A DNA stretch of 64,000 bases from NCBI GenBank assembly GCA_028223755.1, contig JAOIUY010000008.1:50718-114717 (forward strand). Reading direction: 5' to 3'. The notes beneath the pieces are model-generated. The model did no database searches. It saw only the letters and a list, made by a program, of their open reading frames with translations, and was not told the DNA's origin. The stretch is from Pseudomonadales bacterium. Lineage in GTDB: Bacteria; Pseudomonadota; Gammaproteobacteria; Pseudomonadales; UBA7434. The translations under genes were made by a program, and so were the position numbers. Shown here one piece after another: positions 17,640-27,413 of this stretch; the stretch's first letter is position 1; every line of letters starts with the position of its first letter.

Positions 17640-19403
17640 CTAAATACCTAGCCTTCTAAGTAATATATACCAAGTCACATCTAACGGTTTCACAAAAAAG
17701 TGGAAAAACATGAGCCCTAGTATGCCAGCTAAAATTAAACCTAAAACAATATAGATCCGCTTAAGATTATGCTTAGACTCTTCCTCTTTTGTTTCCATGT
17801 AGCCAATAACCGCCATCGGCGCATAACCCGTTAGCTGCGTCACTTCTGCAGCACCAAAAATGGAAGTATCAATTGCCTCTCTCAACATAGTCATGCCCAA
17901 GCCCATACCTAAACCCAGAATAACTGCAAGAAAAACCATTGCTGTTCTATTTGGACTCACAGGATCGATAGGTAATTCAGGTGGCTGGATAAGCGTAAAA
18001 CGCTCACCCTTTCGTTCAGATTCCAAATTCAGCGCCAGATCGGCCGACATTTTTTTAGCACGAATTTCTTGATACTTTGAATAGGTGTTTTGATAATCCC
18101 TTAATAGTTTTTGATACTCTTTCTCAATTTGTGGCGAACTTGAAAGATAGCCTTCATGACGCTCAATTTTTGCTCTTAGCGATTTAACCTTCTCTTCATT
18201 AGCGCGAATATCTTCGTTGGTTGCGCTAAGTCGCATTTTCAATACGAGGTAAGCGGGATTATCTGGATTCATCTCCGCACTAGTCTCAACACCCTGAGTC
18301 AATTGAGCCTCTAAATCATCAATCACTCTTTGAGACTTAATCACTTGTGGATGGTCTGAAGTATATCGACCCTTAAGCTCACTCAGTCTGTCACGCTCAC
18401 CCTGCAACTGCTCAACAACATCTTCATATTGATTTTCGTTACCAGCAACCGCAAGTAATGAGTCAATCTCACGACGCAATCTAACTAAAGTGGGATGGTC
18501 TGCACGATAAACCGATTCAAACTGACGTACTTGAGACCGCAATGCACTTAATCGGTCAGCATCACCTAACACCATCTGCCCATTCGATAAAGTAATGGGG
18601 GCTGTTGGGCTGATTTGTGACAGCTGCCCCTCGAGCTCCAGCTTCCTTTTTTTGAGCTGATTTAATTGAAATTCTAAACTGCTAATCTGCAAATCACTGC
18701 GATCAACAACATTTAAATTAAACTGATTTTGCGCAGGCATTGCACCTTCATGCTTCTCTTTAAACGCAGCAACATTTCCATCGAGCTCTTCTAATTGTTC
18801 CGACAACATTTCTGCTTCGGAACTTAAAAAATCCGATGTGCTTTTTGTCTGTTCAGTTCGCTCTTTAAGGTTTTCATCAAGATACAATGTGGTAATTTCG
18901 TTTGTCACCTTCTGTACTTTATTGGGAGTATCGCCATCAAAAGACAAACTAAACGCGATGATCGCCTGAGTAGGACGGCCACTTCGAGGATCAACCACTT
19001 CAGCACTAATCGGCCTAATTGACACCGCTTCACGAAACTCTTCCGCTATTTCGGTACGTGTTTTTCTTTCCAAATCACGCTCAGAGTAAAGCTCAAACTC
19101 TTCAACAATATCGATAATGTTACCAATCGTCATAATGCGCTGTTTGATTTCTTCGATACGCTGCTGCGCATAACTCGTTATCGTAGTCTGAACAAGATCT
19201 GCAGGTATATCCTGTTGCTCAATAAGAATAATCGCTTGCGAGCGAAAAGTTTTAGGCCATAAAAAAGCCGCCGCAATAACAATGACCATGACAACACTTG
19301 CTGCTATAGCAAATATTCTCTTACGCCGACGAATGACATTAATATAGTCGCCTAAAGATCGCGTCTCACCTTCAAACTCAAGGAATTCTGCTTGATTATC
19401 CAT
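17640..19403 (-). CDS. Wzz/GumC-like chain-length determinant (polysaccharide co-polymerase)
   Basis: A 587-residue inner-membrane protein. TM1 is at about 33-52 and a second segment at about 482-505. Between them lies a long periplasmic coiled-coil region (about 180-450, rich in Glu, Gln, Leu and Lys), with the GNVR-type motif shortly before TM2 (SPQIEKEYQKLLRDYQNTY). A third hydrophobic segment (about 547-570) and a short tail follow, as in exopolysaccharide (XrtA-type) co-polymerases. The separate cytoplasmic kinase next door replaces the fused kinase domain of Wzc. It controls chain length and couples polymerisation to export through the outer-membrane protein encoded two genes upstream. 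Confidence 0.88.
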   Translation of the reverse strand: MDNQAEFLEFEGETRSLGDYINVIRRRKRIFAIAASVVMVIVIAAAFLWPKTFRSQAIILIEQQDIPADLVQTTITSYAQQRIEEIKQRIMTIGNIIDIVEEFELYSERDLERKTRTEIAEEFREAVSIRPISAEVVDPRSGRPTQAIIAFSLSFDGDTPNKVQKVTNEITTLYLDENLKERTEQTKSTSDFLSSEAEMLSEQLEELDGNVAAFKEKHEGAMPAQNQFNLNVVDRSDLQISSLEFQLNQLKKRKLELEGQLSQISPTAPITLSNGQMVLGDADRLSALRSQVRQFESVYRADHPTLVRLRREIDSLLAVAGNENQYEDVVEQLQGERDRLSELKGRYTSDHPQVIKSQRVIDDLEAQLTQGVETSAEMNPDNPAYLVLKMRLSATNEDIRANEEKVKSLRAKIERHEGYLSSSPQIEKEYQKLLRDYQNTYSKYQEIRAKKMSADLALNLESERKGERFTLIQPPELPIDPVSPNRTAMVFLAVILGLGMGLGMTMLREAIDTSIFGAAEVTQLTGYAPMAVIGYMETKEEESKHNLKRIYIVLGLILAGILGLMFFHFFVKPLDVTWYILLRRLGI

Positions 19404-19440
19404 AAATTTTTTCTATCATCAAAAACATTAAATTATTAAG

Positions 19441-20862
19441 TTACCAAGACCATGTATTGGTAGATGGTCGCCAAGAAACAATTAAAGCTAACTGATTACT
19501 ACGCCCATGATTATCTTGTCCTGCTCTTACCTGATCGTTAAACCGGTAAAGTGCTGAAAATCTCCATTCTCGAGAAAAATTAAAATCATATCTAAGCGTC
19601 GCAATAACTAAATCTCTATCAAAAAATATATCACCTGCTTGACTGCTAGCCTCTTGCTGACTCCACTTAAGACCACTACCAATCGAATGTCGTTGATTTA
19701 CGCGCCATCGCGTATCTAAACCAACCTCTGTAAGCAATGACAAAACACTATTGCTATTGACCGAAGTGTTCCTAGATATGTTTAATGCCGCCCACCATGA
19801 TTCACTGGTATATTTAATGTTACCCCTAAAAACAGCACCTTTATCATCACTTTCTATAGTGTCTATTCGCTGCCCAGAACTCTCTCCCAGCGGGGGAACA
19901 TTTAAAAAAACCGTCTCGCTTTTAGTGTCCACTTCGGATCGACCAAGCAATACATCTAAGACTATTTTCTCAGTCAGCTTGTAGTAGATACCCAACTGTA
20001 GCTGAACTGTCGATTGCGTATTATCTGTCAGCCTCTCTTCAAAACATGACCAAGGCTCAATGCCATTATCAGGGCCGTAAATTATCTCACCCAATAATGC
20101 TATTTGATTACTTCCACGACGACATGAATCAATCAAAAAAAGGGTTTCATCAATAGTGAATACACCACTAGTTAACGCATCAAAAAATAAAGGGCTGCTA
20201 ACCAAGTTAGTGGTTTGATCTGAGTCAAGACCGCTATAAGCGATGTTCGCTTGCAGGCGCATACGTTCATTAACGAAGTACTGCCATAAAATCGACGTTT
20301 GACTATAGAGATAACCATTACGAAAATCTGATTCATACTCAACATCGCTAACGTCAGCACTCCATGCAATCGTATTCTTTTCATTGATCCCCCTATTCCA
20401 ATTCGCATTTAAACGCTTTGAAAAAATACGGCTATCAATCAGGCCTGAAAAATCCAGACCTTGATCTTCAGGGTCTAAAGCACGAGTAGAATCCCGAGTG
20501 TAATTGCCTGATACCCCCCAAGAACCTCGCTCATTAGACCTCGTATAACTAACATTCATTAGTTGATCAAAGGTGCTATACGATACCAAATTATAATTAT
20601 TAGCCTCTAAAGAGATATCACCTACAAGCCGTGAAACATCTGTAAGCTTAGAAAGCTCAAATCTTGCTACACCTGTACCGCCATAACGATCACCCTTAGC
20701 ATCCGGTTCTAATGTAGCGTTATCATTAAAAAGCCCCTTTAAATTAAAACTTTTTGCTAACGAGTATTCATCAGCAAAAAGTGATGCACTGAAAAAAAGC
20801 ACTAAAAAAACAGTCGCTCTTTTGATAAGTAGCCAAGGCATAATAACTTTCAAGAAAATCAA
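19441..20862 (-). CDS. Outer-membrane beta-barrel protein of the polysaccharide locus
   Basis: A 473-residue protein with an N-terminal signal peptide (hydrophobic ATVFLVLFFSASLFA ending near residue 30). The rest alternates aromatic and polar residues in a pattern typical of beta-strands and ends with Trp (WRPSTNTWSW), as in many outer-membrane barrels. It resembles the TIGR03016/EpsL-type barrels that accompany XrtA or exopolysaccharide operons, which may help pass polymer across the outer membrane. It begins exactly one base after the export-protein stop codon, so the two are co-translated. Function is inferred from position and architecture; no catalytic motif is visible. Confidence 0.7.
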   Translation of the reverse strand: MIFLKVIMPWLLIKRATVFLVLFFSASLFADEYSLAKSFNLKGLFNDNATLEPDAKGDRYGGTGVARFELSKLTDVSRLVGDISLEANNYNLVSYSTFDQLMNVSYTRSNERGSWGVSGNYTRDSTRALDPEDQGLDFSGLIDSRIFSKRLNANWNRGINEKNTIAWSADVSDVEYESDFRNGYLYSQTSILWQYFVNERMRLQANIAYSGLDSDQTTNLVSSPLFFDALTSGVFTIDETLFLIDSCRRGSNQIALLGEIIYGPDNGIEPWSCFEERLTDNTQSTVQLQLGIYYKLTEKIVLDVLLGRSEVDTKSETVFLNVPPLGESSGQRIDTIESDDKGAVFRGNIKYTSESWWAALNISRNTSVNSNSVLSLLTEVGLDTRWRVNQRHSIGSGLKWSQQEASSQAGDIFFDRDLVIATLRYDFNFSREWRFSALYRFNDQVRAGQDNHGRSNQLALIVSWRPSTNTWSW

Positions 20863-21498
20863 CTACGGTACTAAAACCACATCGCCGCTTTGCAGCAGGA
20901 TATTAGTTTCAAGTTTATCGCCATCCTTCACTTGTCCGTACTTAAATCGAATCGATTTTTGTACGCCATTTATATCGCGTCGCAAAATTATGATTTCATT
21001 TTCTGCAGCAAAAGTATTTAAACCACCTGCAAAAGCTAATGCCTGAGTAACATCCATTGGGCCATTAATCGGAAAAGCACCCGGTCGACCGACTTTGCCC
21101 AATACATAAACTAAATTACCGTTGCTAGCCAATATCGAAACAACAACCGTTGGCGCATCTTTAAGATAGCGCGACAAACCTTCAGCGATTAAAGCCTGTA
21201 ATTCAGCAATCGTTTTTTGGCCGGCCTGAAGCTCACCAACAACAGGAATGCTCACAAAACCATCAGGTCTTACCGAAAATTGCTCAGAACTTAATGAAGG
21301 CTCATTCCAAACTTGCAGCGATAAAACATCGCCTGCATTAATTCTATAGCTGCCAACTTCTCGCGCTTCTTCATCGATCTGAGCCGATGCAAAAGAACTG
21401 AGCAATGACATGGCGAGCACGATGACAGTTACAGCACGTAATCTCGACGTAAGAACCCAATTGAGATACTTACAAATAGCTGAAAAACTCCCTCTCAT
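20863..21498 (-). CDS. Polysaccharide export protein (Wza/Poly_export family)
   Basis: A 211-residue protein with a signal segment (hydrophobic AVTVIVLAMSLLSSFASA at about 23-40). YRINAGDVLSLQVWNEPSLS opens the Poly_export domain and VRPDGFVSIPVVGELQAGQKT follows, then a SLBB-like region (YVLGKVGRPGAFPI). I see no clear lipobox, so it is probably a short, non-lipidated relative of Wza/GumB forming the periplasmic and outer-membrane exit path. It is the first gene of the minus-strand locus. A 390-bp non-coding region lies upstream and should carry the operon promoter. Confidence 0.88.
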   Translation of the reverse strand: MRGSFSAICKYLNWVLTSRLRAVTVIVLAMSLLSSFASAQIDEEAREVGSYRINAGDVLSLQVWNEPSLSSEQFSVRPDGFVSIPVVGELQAGQKTIAELQALIAEGLSRYLKDAPTVVVSILASNGNLVYVLGKVGRPGAFPINGPMDVTQALAFAGGLNTFAAENEIIILRRDINGVQKSIRFKYGQVKDGDKLETNILLQSGDVVLVP

Positions 21499-21888
21499 GA
21501 TGAACCTCTATAACTTTGTTTGTTGTTACTTTTTGTTTTTGAAACTTACCGACTTAATTCTTATATATCAGTAAGATGACATTTCTTGCGCTTAGAAATA
21601 AAGAGTAGTCCAAAAATTACGTTTGTCATTGATTAAAAAGTAGTTTTTCTAATGATTAGTACCTAAAAATTAGCGCTTAATAGTCTAGCCATCAAGGTAA
21701 ATGAACTCTGCAATTATTGATATGCGCTTAATATTTTTTTACACTTTTTTGCATTAGGTAAGGCGGGAGGATTGGAGCCTGAAGCAGCTCAAAAAATAGA
21801 CTGGCAGAAATCGAGATAGAAATTAGGGTGAAAATCGAGATAAGGGGAAAGTCCAATTAAAACAATTGGTTATGTGATTTAGGTGCTA
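21499..21888 (-). promoter_or_regulatory. Upstream region of the polysaccharide operon with three GCGCTTA copies
   Basis: This 390-bp AT-rich gap between the export gene and the exonuclease gene must contain the polysaccharide operon promoter. I cannot pick a convincing -35/-10 pair. The heptamer GCGCTTA occurs three times in direct orientation at 21588-21594, 21673-21679 and 21724-21730, twice extended to GCGCTTAATA, which could be regulator sites. A short direct repeat AATCGAGATA lies near 21808-21842. No ORF or RNA gene is evident. Confidence 0.4.
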
Positions 21889-22368
21889 CTACTGAGACTG
21901 CAATTCTGACAATGTGGTTTGTAGAATTAACGCATCACTACTGGCGCGATGGCGCTGCAACTGCATATTTTCAATAACCGCATTCTTCTTCTCGTGCCAT
22001 TGCGCCATCTGCTGTTGAGACATTAACGACACGACAGAATCAATTTTAAAGCGCTGACGAATGCTGGCTTCTTCATAAAGCATGGCCAACCAACAAGAAT
22101 CATTACCCCAAGCATCCGAGTAAACGGTTTCGCCATCGAGCCACTCATTAAGCAACATAGCTACCTTGAGCGCCGACTTACCTTTAACCAAAAGAATATC
22201 GCGCGGAATGCCATGAATAGCTGCGGCATCCTCATTCCAATGCACCCAATCGTCTTCTGGGCGAATTAATGTACAGTGCATTTGCCCGCTAGCCATTGCT
22301 ACGCCGACCTCAATTGGATAACTGCCCGCACCAAATCCAGACGCTTCCACGTCAATAAAGTTGTACAT
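21889..22368 (-). CDS. 3'-5' exonuclease, DnaQ-like (DEDD superfamily)
   Basis: A 159-residue protein from ATG at 22368, chosen over the longer frame opening at 22425 because the exonuclease domain begins at once (MYNFIDVEASG) and a GAGAGAA Shine-Dalgarno-like stretch precedes it. FIDVEASG carries the ExoI D-x-E metal ligands and GETVYSDAWGNDSCW supplies the ExoII aspartates. The short size resembles stand-alone RNA or DNA 3'-5' exonucleases; substrate unknown. It is a monocistronic-looking gene, 115 bp from the Lon-domain gene, unrelated to the polysaccharide locus. Confidence 0.75.
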   Translation of the reverse strand: MYNFIDVEASGFGAGSYPIEVGVAMASGQMHCTLIRPEDDWVHWNEDAAAIHGIPRDILLVKGKSALKVAMLLNEWLDGETVYSDAWGNDSCWLAMLYEEASIRQRFKIDSVVSLMSQQQMAQWHEKKNAVIENMQLQRHRASSDALILQTTLSELQSQ

Positions 22369-22540
22369 GAAATACTTTTCTCTCAACACTGTCCGTATGC
22401 AGCAAAATGTGTGCATACGATTCAATAAAATTATTTAAGTCATTGTAGCCAAATTTTGAACAAGCGCCTGCAAATTGGCAGTACTAACATATTTTTTTAG
22501 CCGCATTACTTTTACGCTCTGTTTAAGCCAGCTTATAGAG

Positions 22541-23152
22541 TTATTGCCCTTTTTCGTCCATTTCATCCAGCAATGACTGTATCCTATTTAACCTAGCGAT
22601 AGGCTCATCTAAGGAAAGCAGTTGATAGCGCTGCTGATTAGGGAACGGCAGCAAATAAGAAAGATAAAAGCTCAACTGTGATGCGTCCGAAAACCAATCA
22701 TCAATAGGTCGGTCAATATAACCAAGTGACTCGACATAGGGGTGTTTTAATAAAGAGTCCAGCACATGCACAAGTTCTTCGAAATCCTCAGTGACGGGCG
22801 TAACCGCTTCGAGGTCAATAGGCTCGATGGACGATAAAAAAATCTCATTATCTGCTCGATAAGTGTGCGTCACCGTAAATTTATGCTGACCCTCACAGAC
22901 AATACCCAGCAAACCATTGGACTGCTCATTAAAATCAACAATTTTAACTGCCGTGCCTATTGGTTCAATACTTAGATCTTCAGCGCCTGCATCACCAGCT
23001 TGAGGAGCCACGGTCACCACACCAAAGGTCCTATCATTGGCAAGGGTTGCCTTAACTAAATCAAGGTATCGAGGCTCAAAAATTTGCAGCGGTAAACGGC
23101 AGCCCGGAAAGGCAACCAAGGGAAGTGGAAATAAGGGATAGTCAGTTAACAC
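22541..23152 (-). CDS. Lon N-terminal (substrate-binding) domain protein
   Basis: A 203-residue protein with a GTG start. It opens YPLFPLPLVAFPGCRLPLQIFEPRYLDLV, the PUA-like fold of the Lon protease N-terminal domain, but has neither AAA+ nor protease domain. Stand-alone proteins of this kind are widespread in Gammaproteobacteria and their function is not established; substrate or adaptor binding is the common guess. It is 34 bp downstream of the YkgJ-like gene on the same strand. Confidence 0.85.
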   Translation of the reverse strand: MLTDYPLFPLPLVAFPGCRLPLQIFEPRYLDLVKATLANDRTFGVVTVAPQAGDAGAEDLSIEPIGTAVKIVDFNEQSNGLLGIVCEGQHKFTVTHTYRADNEIFLSSIEPIDLEAVTPVTEDFEELVHVLDSLLKHPYVESLGYIDRPIDDWFSDASQLSFYLSYLLPFPNQQRYQLLSLDEPIARLNRIQSLLDEMDEKGQ

Positions 23153-23186
23153 GAAAAATACTCAGTCAATTTTGTATAAGCTCTCA

Positions 23187-23465
23187 TTAATTCGGTACCG
23201 TTAGCTGCTCTAAGTCCGTCAACCATCGTAAAGCCTCAACTGGGCCGTTAGAACACATATCTTTTTGTGGCGAAAAGTCTGAACACACTGTCGGTCTTGA
23301 GGCTAAGCCAAACAACATACAGGCATTATCTGCATCTAACTGCACGCATCGCACGCCTGCTGGCTTTCCCTTTGGCATACCAGGTATTGGTGATGATATC
23401 TGTGGCGCTATGCAACAAGCAGCGCAACCTACCACACAGGCTTGCACAGTATGCGCATTACTCAC
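23187..23465 (-). CDS. YkgJ-family cysteine-cluster protein
   Basis: A 92-residue protein from GTG at 23465. The frame opens earlier (23555), but those extra residues lie inside the exporter gene and do not fit the family. The body VVGCAACCIAPQISSPIPGM, then GVRCVQLD, the Cys in NACMLFG and the Cys in RPTVCSDF, forms the conserved CxxCC...C...C cluster thought to bind zinc or an Fe-S centre. Function is unknown in all organisms I know of. The GTG start overlaps the last codons of the exporter gene by 8 bp, implying translational coupling to it. Confidence 0.75.
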   Translation of the reverse strand: MSNAHTVQACVVGCAACCIAPQISSPIPGMPKGKPAGVRCVQLDADNACMLFGLASRPTVCSDFSPQKDMCSNGPVEALRWLTDLEQLTVPN

Positions 23466-25980
23466 GAGCTTGAATCGTACCGAGCGGTTTAAACAGTAAC
23501 AATAATTTTGGCAGCAATAACAAAGAACCCAGCAGCGCCGATAGCATCGCAACACCGGTTAATAAACCAAAATAAATACTTGGCTTAAAGTTAGATAAAG
23601 CCAGAATCGAAAAGCCAAAAATAATCGTGATTGACGTGTAATACATGGCTCTCCCAATACTGGCATGACAGCGATACATCGTAGCGATGTAATCACCATC
23701 ATGTTGAAACTCACGCTTAAAACGATGCACGTAATGAATCGTGTTATCGACACCAATACCAATACTAATCGCAGCAATCGTAATCGTCATCATATCTAAT
23801 GGCACACCAGCCCAACCCATACCGCCCAGCACTAACAATGCCGCCATTAAGTTAGGCACAATACCAATTAATGCTAAATTGAACGATTGGAATAACACCA
23901 CCAACATCGCTGTTATCGCCACAAAAACTAAACCCAACGTTAAAATTTGCGAGACAAATAAACTTTGCAGTAAATTGTTATACAGCACGAGCATACCCGT
24001 GAAACGATAGCGGTCCTCAGAATAGCCCATATCTTCTTGCATAAAACGATCTAGGTCTGCCAATAATTCAGCGCGATTAAGTGTGCGACTGGTTTCTTTA
24101 ACGCGCACCGTAATACGGGCTTCATTAATTTCGTCATAAAGATAAGGTGTAATCATCACCTCTTTAATTTCTGCCGGCAAATTTCGATACGCCAAAGCTA
24201 GCTGAATATCATCAAGACCACCACCAAGAAGATCTTGCGCTAATTGATAAACAGTCGCTAACGATAAAACTTTTCCTGTTTCAGTTAAGCCATCCATATA
24301 TTGATGGATACGATCTAGCTCATTTAAACCGGCAATAGTAAACCATGGACTAATCTCTGATGACGACTCGCCAAATTCATCACCAAACTCATCATCAAAT
24401 TCATCAAAAGAATCATCGTCATCAATAGCTTGTTCAGCCGCAGGATAAACAACCAACTCTAACGGTATAGTGCCGCCCAACTCACTATCGACCAATTCCA
24501 TACCGCGATAAATTTCGGTGGCCTCGTCAAAATAATCAATAAATCGGTTCTCTACCTTTAATTGCATCACGCCAGAAATAGAGAATAATAAAATAAATAC
24601 TGCCGCAGCTAAAATTTTACCACCATGATTTTCGGTTATACATGCAAAGCGCAAGGTGAAAATAGACTCATCAGACGATGATTGTTTTTTTACTTCAGGC
24701 GTCGGCGCTCGACCTAAAATCATACCTACAGGCACAACAATAAACGTGGTTAATAGCGCAACTAAAACGCCAATCGTCATCATCCAACCAAAATCCATTA
24801 CGGGACGAATGCCGCTAATTACCAACGACATAAATGCAACAATCGTAGTGAGTCCTGTATATAAACACGGCCTTAACATTGCCGTTACAGTGGCTAAAGC
24901 CAACTCATGCTGCGTTGCTTGTGGCCTTAAAAGTTGCAGCTCTCGATAACGAACAACAAGATGAACCGCAATCGCTAAAGTAATAATTAACAACAAGGCA
25001 ATAAAATTTGACGAAATAACCGTCATGCGCCAATCAAGAAAGCCGAGCAAACCTAACATAAAAATATTAGTCAACACGCAAACCAATAGCGGTAAAAACA
25101 CCCATCTAAAAGACCTAAAAATAACCGTAAGTACAACAATCACAAACAGCAAAATACCAATGCCAAAAACCTGCAAATCACTTTTAACAAACGACACCAT
25201 ATCACTGGCAATCATCGGTACGCCGCCAAGAAAAATAGCTGTCGCTGCAGTTCTATGCTGATCTAATACCGCTCTAACATTTTCGACAAGCTGGCGCTGA
25301 CGCTCTGCAGACTGAACGGTATAGTCTTTAAAAACTTGTTCTGCCAAAATCAACGAATCAGTATCAGCTTTCGATAAATCACCTGCCGCATTTAATACAC
25401 GCAAGCGATCTCTTTCATCTAATAAACGATTATAAGTTTGGTCGCGAACCAACCCCACCTGAAGCGCCGTCGTTTTGGCATCAGTACTGGAAAGTAATTG
25501 CTTATAAATAGGGCTATTACGAAATTCTTCTGCCACCAAGTCTCTATCAACACCTTCGTCACGCAAAGTTTTTACGCCGGCAATTAAACCTCCAATGGAT
25601 ACTCTAGGTGAATATAACAATGGCACATCTAAAATTGACATGACTGTCGATACGCCATCAATGGTTTCAAGATCACTGACAAGTTGAGATAAATTCTCTA
25701 ATGTTTCATCAGCAAATAAATAGGTTTTTGGCTGATAGGCAACAATAAAAAACTCTTCCGCCGCGTAACGCTTACTCACCTCACGAAAAAAAGCTAAGTC
25801 TTCATCACCCTCAAGGACTAAAGCATCCGCTGAGGCATCGACTTTATAATTTTGTGCATAAAAACCGGCTAACGCCGTTATGGCCGCCAGTAAAAATAGT
25901 ATCAACCATGGGCGTGATAAAATAATCGAATGATAGAACTTGGCAAAGATAGAGGAAAGATTAGACGTAGAATCTGACAA
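23458..25980 (-). CDS. RND superfamily exporter (MMPL/HAE-3 type)
   Basis: An 840-residue protein with the RND two-fold layout: TM1 at about 20-45, a large periplasmic loop, TM2-6 (about 275-425), a second periplasmic loop (about 475-640) and TM8-12 (about 650-835). GIGVDNTIHYVHRF near 745-758 is the diagnostic segment with the Asp that couples to protons. The second periplasmic loop holds an acidic, low-complexity stretch (DDDDSFDEFDDEFGDEFGE). HAE-3/MMPL members move lipids, hopanoids or other hydrophobic compounds; no periplasmic adaptor is adjacent. Substrate unknown. It starts 65 bp downstream of mpl and may share its transcript. Confidence 0.85.
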   Translation of the reverse strand: MSDSTSNLSSIFAKFYHSIILSRPWLILFLLAAITALAGFYAQNYKVDASADALVLEGDEDLAFFREVSKRYAAEEFFIVAYQPKTYLFADETLENLSQLVSDLETIDGVSTVMSILDVPLLYSPRVSIGGLIAGVKTLRDEGVDRDLVAEEFRNSPIYKQLLSSTDAKTTALQVGLVRDQTYNRLLDERDRLRVLNAAGDLSKADTDSLILAEQVFKDYTVQSAERQRQLVENVRAVLDQHRTAATAIFLGGVPMIASDMVSFVKSDLQVFGIGILLFVIVVLTVIFRSFRWVFLPLLVCVLTNIFMLGLLGFLDWRMTVISSNFIALLLIITLAIAVHLVVRYRELQLLRPQATQHELALATVTAMLRPCLYTGLTTIVAFMSLVISGIRPVMDFGWMMTIGVLVALLTTFIVVPVGMILGRAPTPEVKKQSSSDESIFTLRFACITENHGGKILAAAVFILLFSISGVMQLKVENRFIDYFDEATEIYRGMELVDSELGGTIPLELVVYPAAEQAIDDDDSFDEFDDEFGDEFGESSSEISPWFTIAGLNELDRIHQYMDGLTETGKVLSLATVYQLAQDLLGGGLDDIQLALAYRNLPAEIKEVMITPYLYDEINEARITVRVKETSRTLNRAELLADLDRFMQEDMGYSEDRYRFTGMLVLYNNLLQSLFVSQILTLGLVFVAITAMLVVLFQSFNLALIGIVPNLMAALLVLGGMGWAGVPLDMMTITIAAISIGIGVDNTIHYVHRFKREFQHDGDYIATMYRCHASIGRAMYYTSITIIFGFSILALSNFKPSIYFGLLTGVAMLSALLGSLLLLPKLLLLFKPLGTIQARE

Positions 25981-26045
25981 AAGAAACTCCTGTTATGCCC
26001 TATTTAAAAGGCAGCTCATTAAATAATAATTTAGAAAAATAATAC

Positions 26046-27413
26046 TTAAAGATTTTTTTCTAAAGCATTTATCAATAACGAATGTATACCACCAAAACCA
26101 CCATTACTCATAATGACAATTTCATCGTTAGCTTTGGCTTGAGCGCTTACCTGCTCAATAATTAATGCAATATTTTTTCTAACTAACACATCTTCACGGC
26201 CATCAAAAACTGTTTGCAGTGTTTCACTATCATCTTGGTATTCATACCACCAAACCAAATCGGCATCCGCAATGGCAGCAGCCAAACTATCCGTGTGACA
26301 ACCCATACGCATAGTATTAGATCGCGGCTCAATAATCGCGATTACCCGCCCATCTTTACAACGCGCGCGCATCGCTGCTAACGTCGTTTTAATCGCACTG
26401 GGATGATGAGCAAAGTCATCGTAAACCGTTACACCATTAACACACGCCAATCGTTCCATACGTCGCTTTACACTAGCAAACTCACACAGTGCGGCCGTAG
26501 CTACATTAACATCCACACCAATATGGTGAGCCGAGGCAATTGCAGCAAGCGCATTATCACGATTATGCACACCACATAAAGACCACTGGACTGTTCCAGA
26601 ATTTTGTTCCGCCCCCTCACCATAAGTGACGGCAAAAGTAGATTGATCAACGGCTTCTGAATTTATCTGCCAAGGACTACTCGATCCCGATAGATATTCC
26701 ATCGCCGACCAACACCCCATATTAATCACTGAGTTTAATGCCTTATCATCAGGAATCATTACCTGCCCCTTAGCGGGAACGGTACGAATTAAATGATGCA
26801 TCTGACGCTGGATTGCGGCTAGGTCATCAAAAATATCAGCATGATCAAACTCTAAATTATTAATCACCAAGGTTTGTGGATGGTAATGAACAAACTTAGA
26901 GCGCTTATCAAAGAATGCAGTATCGTATTCATCAGCTTCAATCACAAAATAAGGTGCACTACCCAAACGCGCTGACTGACCGAAGTTACTGGGCACACCA
27001 CCAATTAAAAAACCAGGCTCTAAACCAGCGTAAGATAAAATCCACGCGAGCATACTAGCCGTTGTGGTTTTACCATGCGTACCCGCTACAGCCAATACCC
27101 AACGGTCTTTCAATGCATGCTCGGCTAACCACTCAGGCCCTGATTGATAAGATAGACCCTCATCCAATACATATTCTACCGACGGATTACCGCGCGACAA
27201 TGCATTACCAATAATCACGCCATCTGGTGATAGCGTGGCAATATGTTCAGCATCATAGCCTTGATGCAATTCGATACCGGCCGCCTCCAGCTGATCGCTC
27301 ATCGGTGGATAGACATGCTGATCTGCACCCGTCACCACATGACCGGCCTCGCGCGCAAGAAGCGCAAGGCTGCCCATAAAAGTTCCGCAAATACCAAGTA
27401 TATGAATATGCAT
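26046..27413 (-). CDS. mpl: UDP-N-acetylmuramate:L-Ala-gamma-D-Glu-meso-DAP ligase
   Basis: A 455-residue Mur ligase that reattaches recycled murein tripeptide to UDP-MurNAc. It has the N-terminal UDP-binding loop HILGICGTFMGSLALLAREAGH (a MurC-like start with the Mpl-specific GTFMG), the ATP loop VAGTHGKTTTASML near 110-123, VIEADEYDTAFFDKRSKF and the C-terminal YDDFAHHPSAI. Those last two segments are typical of Mpl. Length is standard. It is transcribed away from the phosphofructokinase gene across a 252-bp intergenic region. Confidence 0.95.
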   Translation of the reverse strand: MHIHILGICGTFMGSLALLAREAGHVVTGADQHVYPPMSDQLEAAGIELHQGYDAEHIATLSPDGVIIGNALSRGNPSVEYVLDEGLSYQSGPEWLAEHALKDRWVLAVAGTHGKTTTASMLAWILSYAGLEPGFLIGGVPSNFGQSARLGSAPYFVIEADEYDTAFFDKRSKFVHYHPQTLVINNLEFDHADIFDDLAAIQRQMHHLIRTVPAKGQVMIPDDKALNSVINMGCWSAMEYLSGSSSPWQINSEAVDQSTFAVTYGEGAEQNSGTVQWSLCGVHNRDNALAAIASAHHIGVDVNVATAALCEFASVKRRMERLACVNGVTVYDDFAHHPSAIKTTLAAMRARCKDGRVIAIIEPRSNTMRMGCHTDSLAAAIADADLVWWYEYQDDSETLQTVFDGREDVLVRKNIALIIEQVSAQAKANDEIVIMSNGGFGGIHSLLINALEKNL

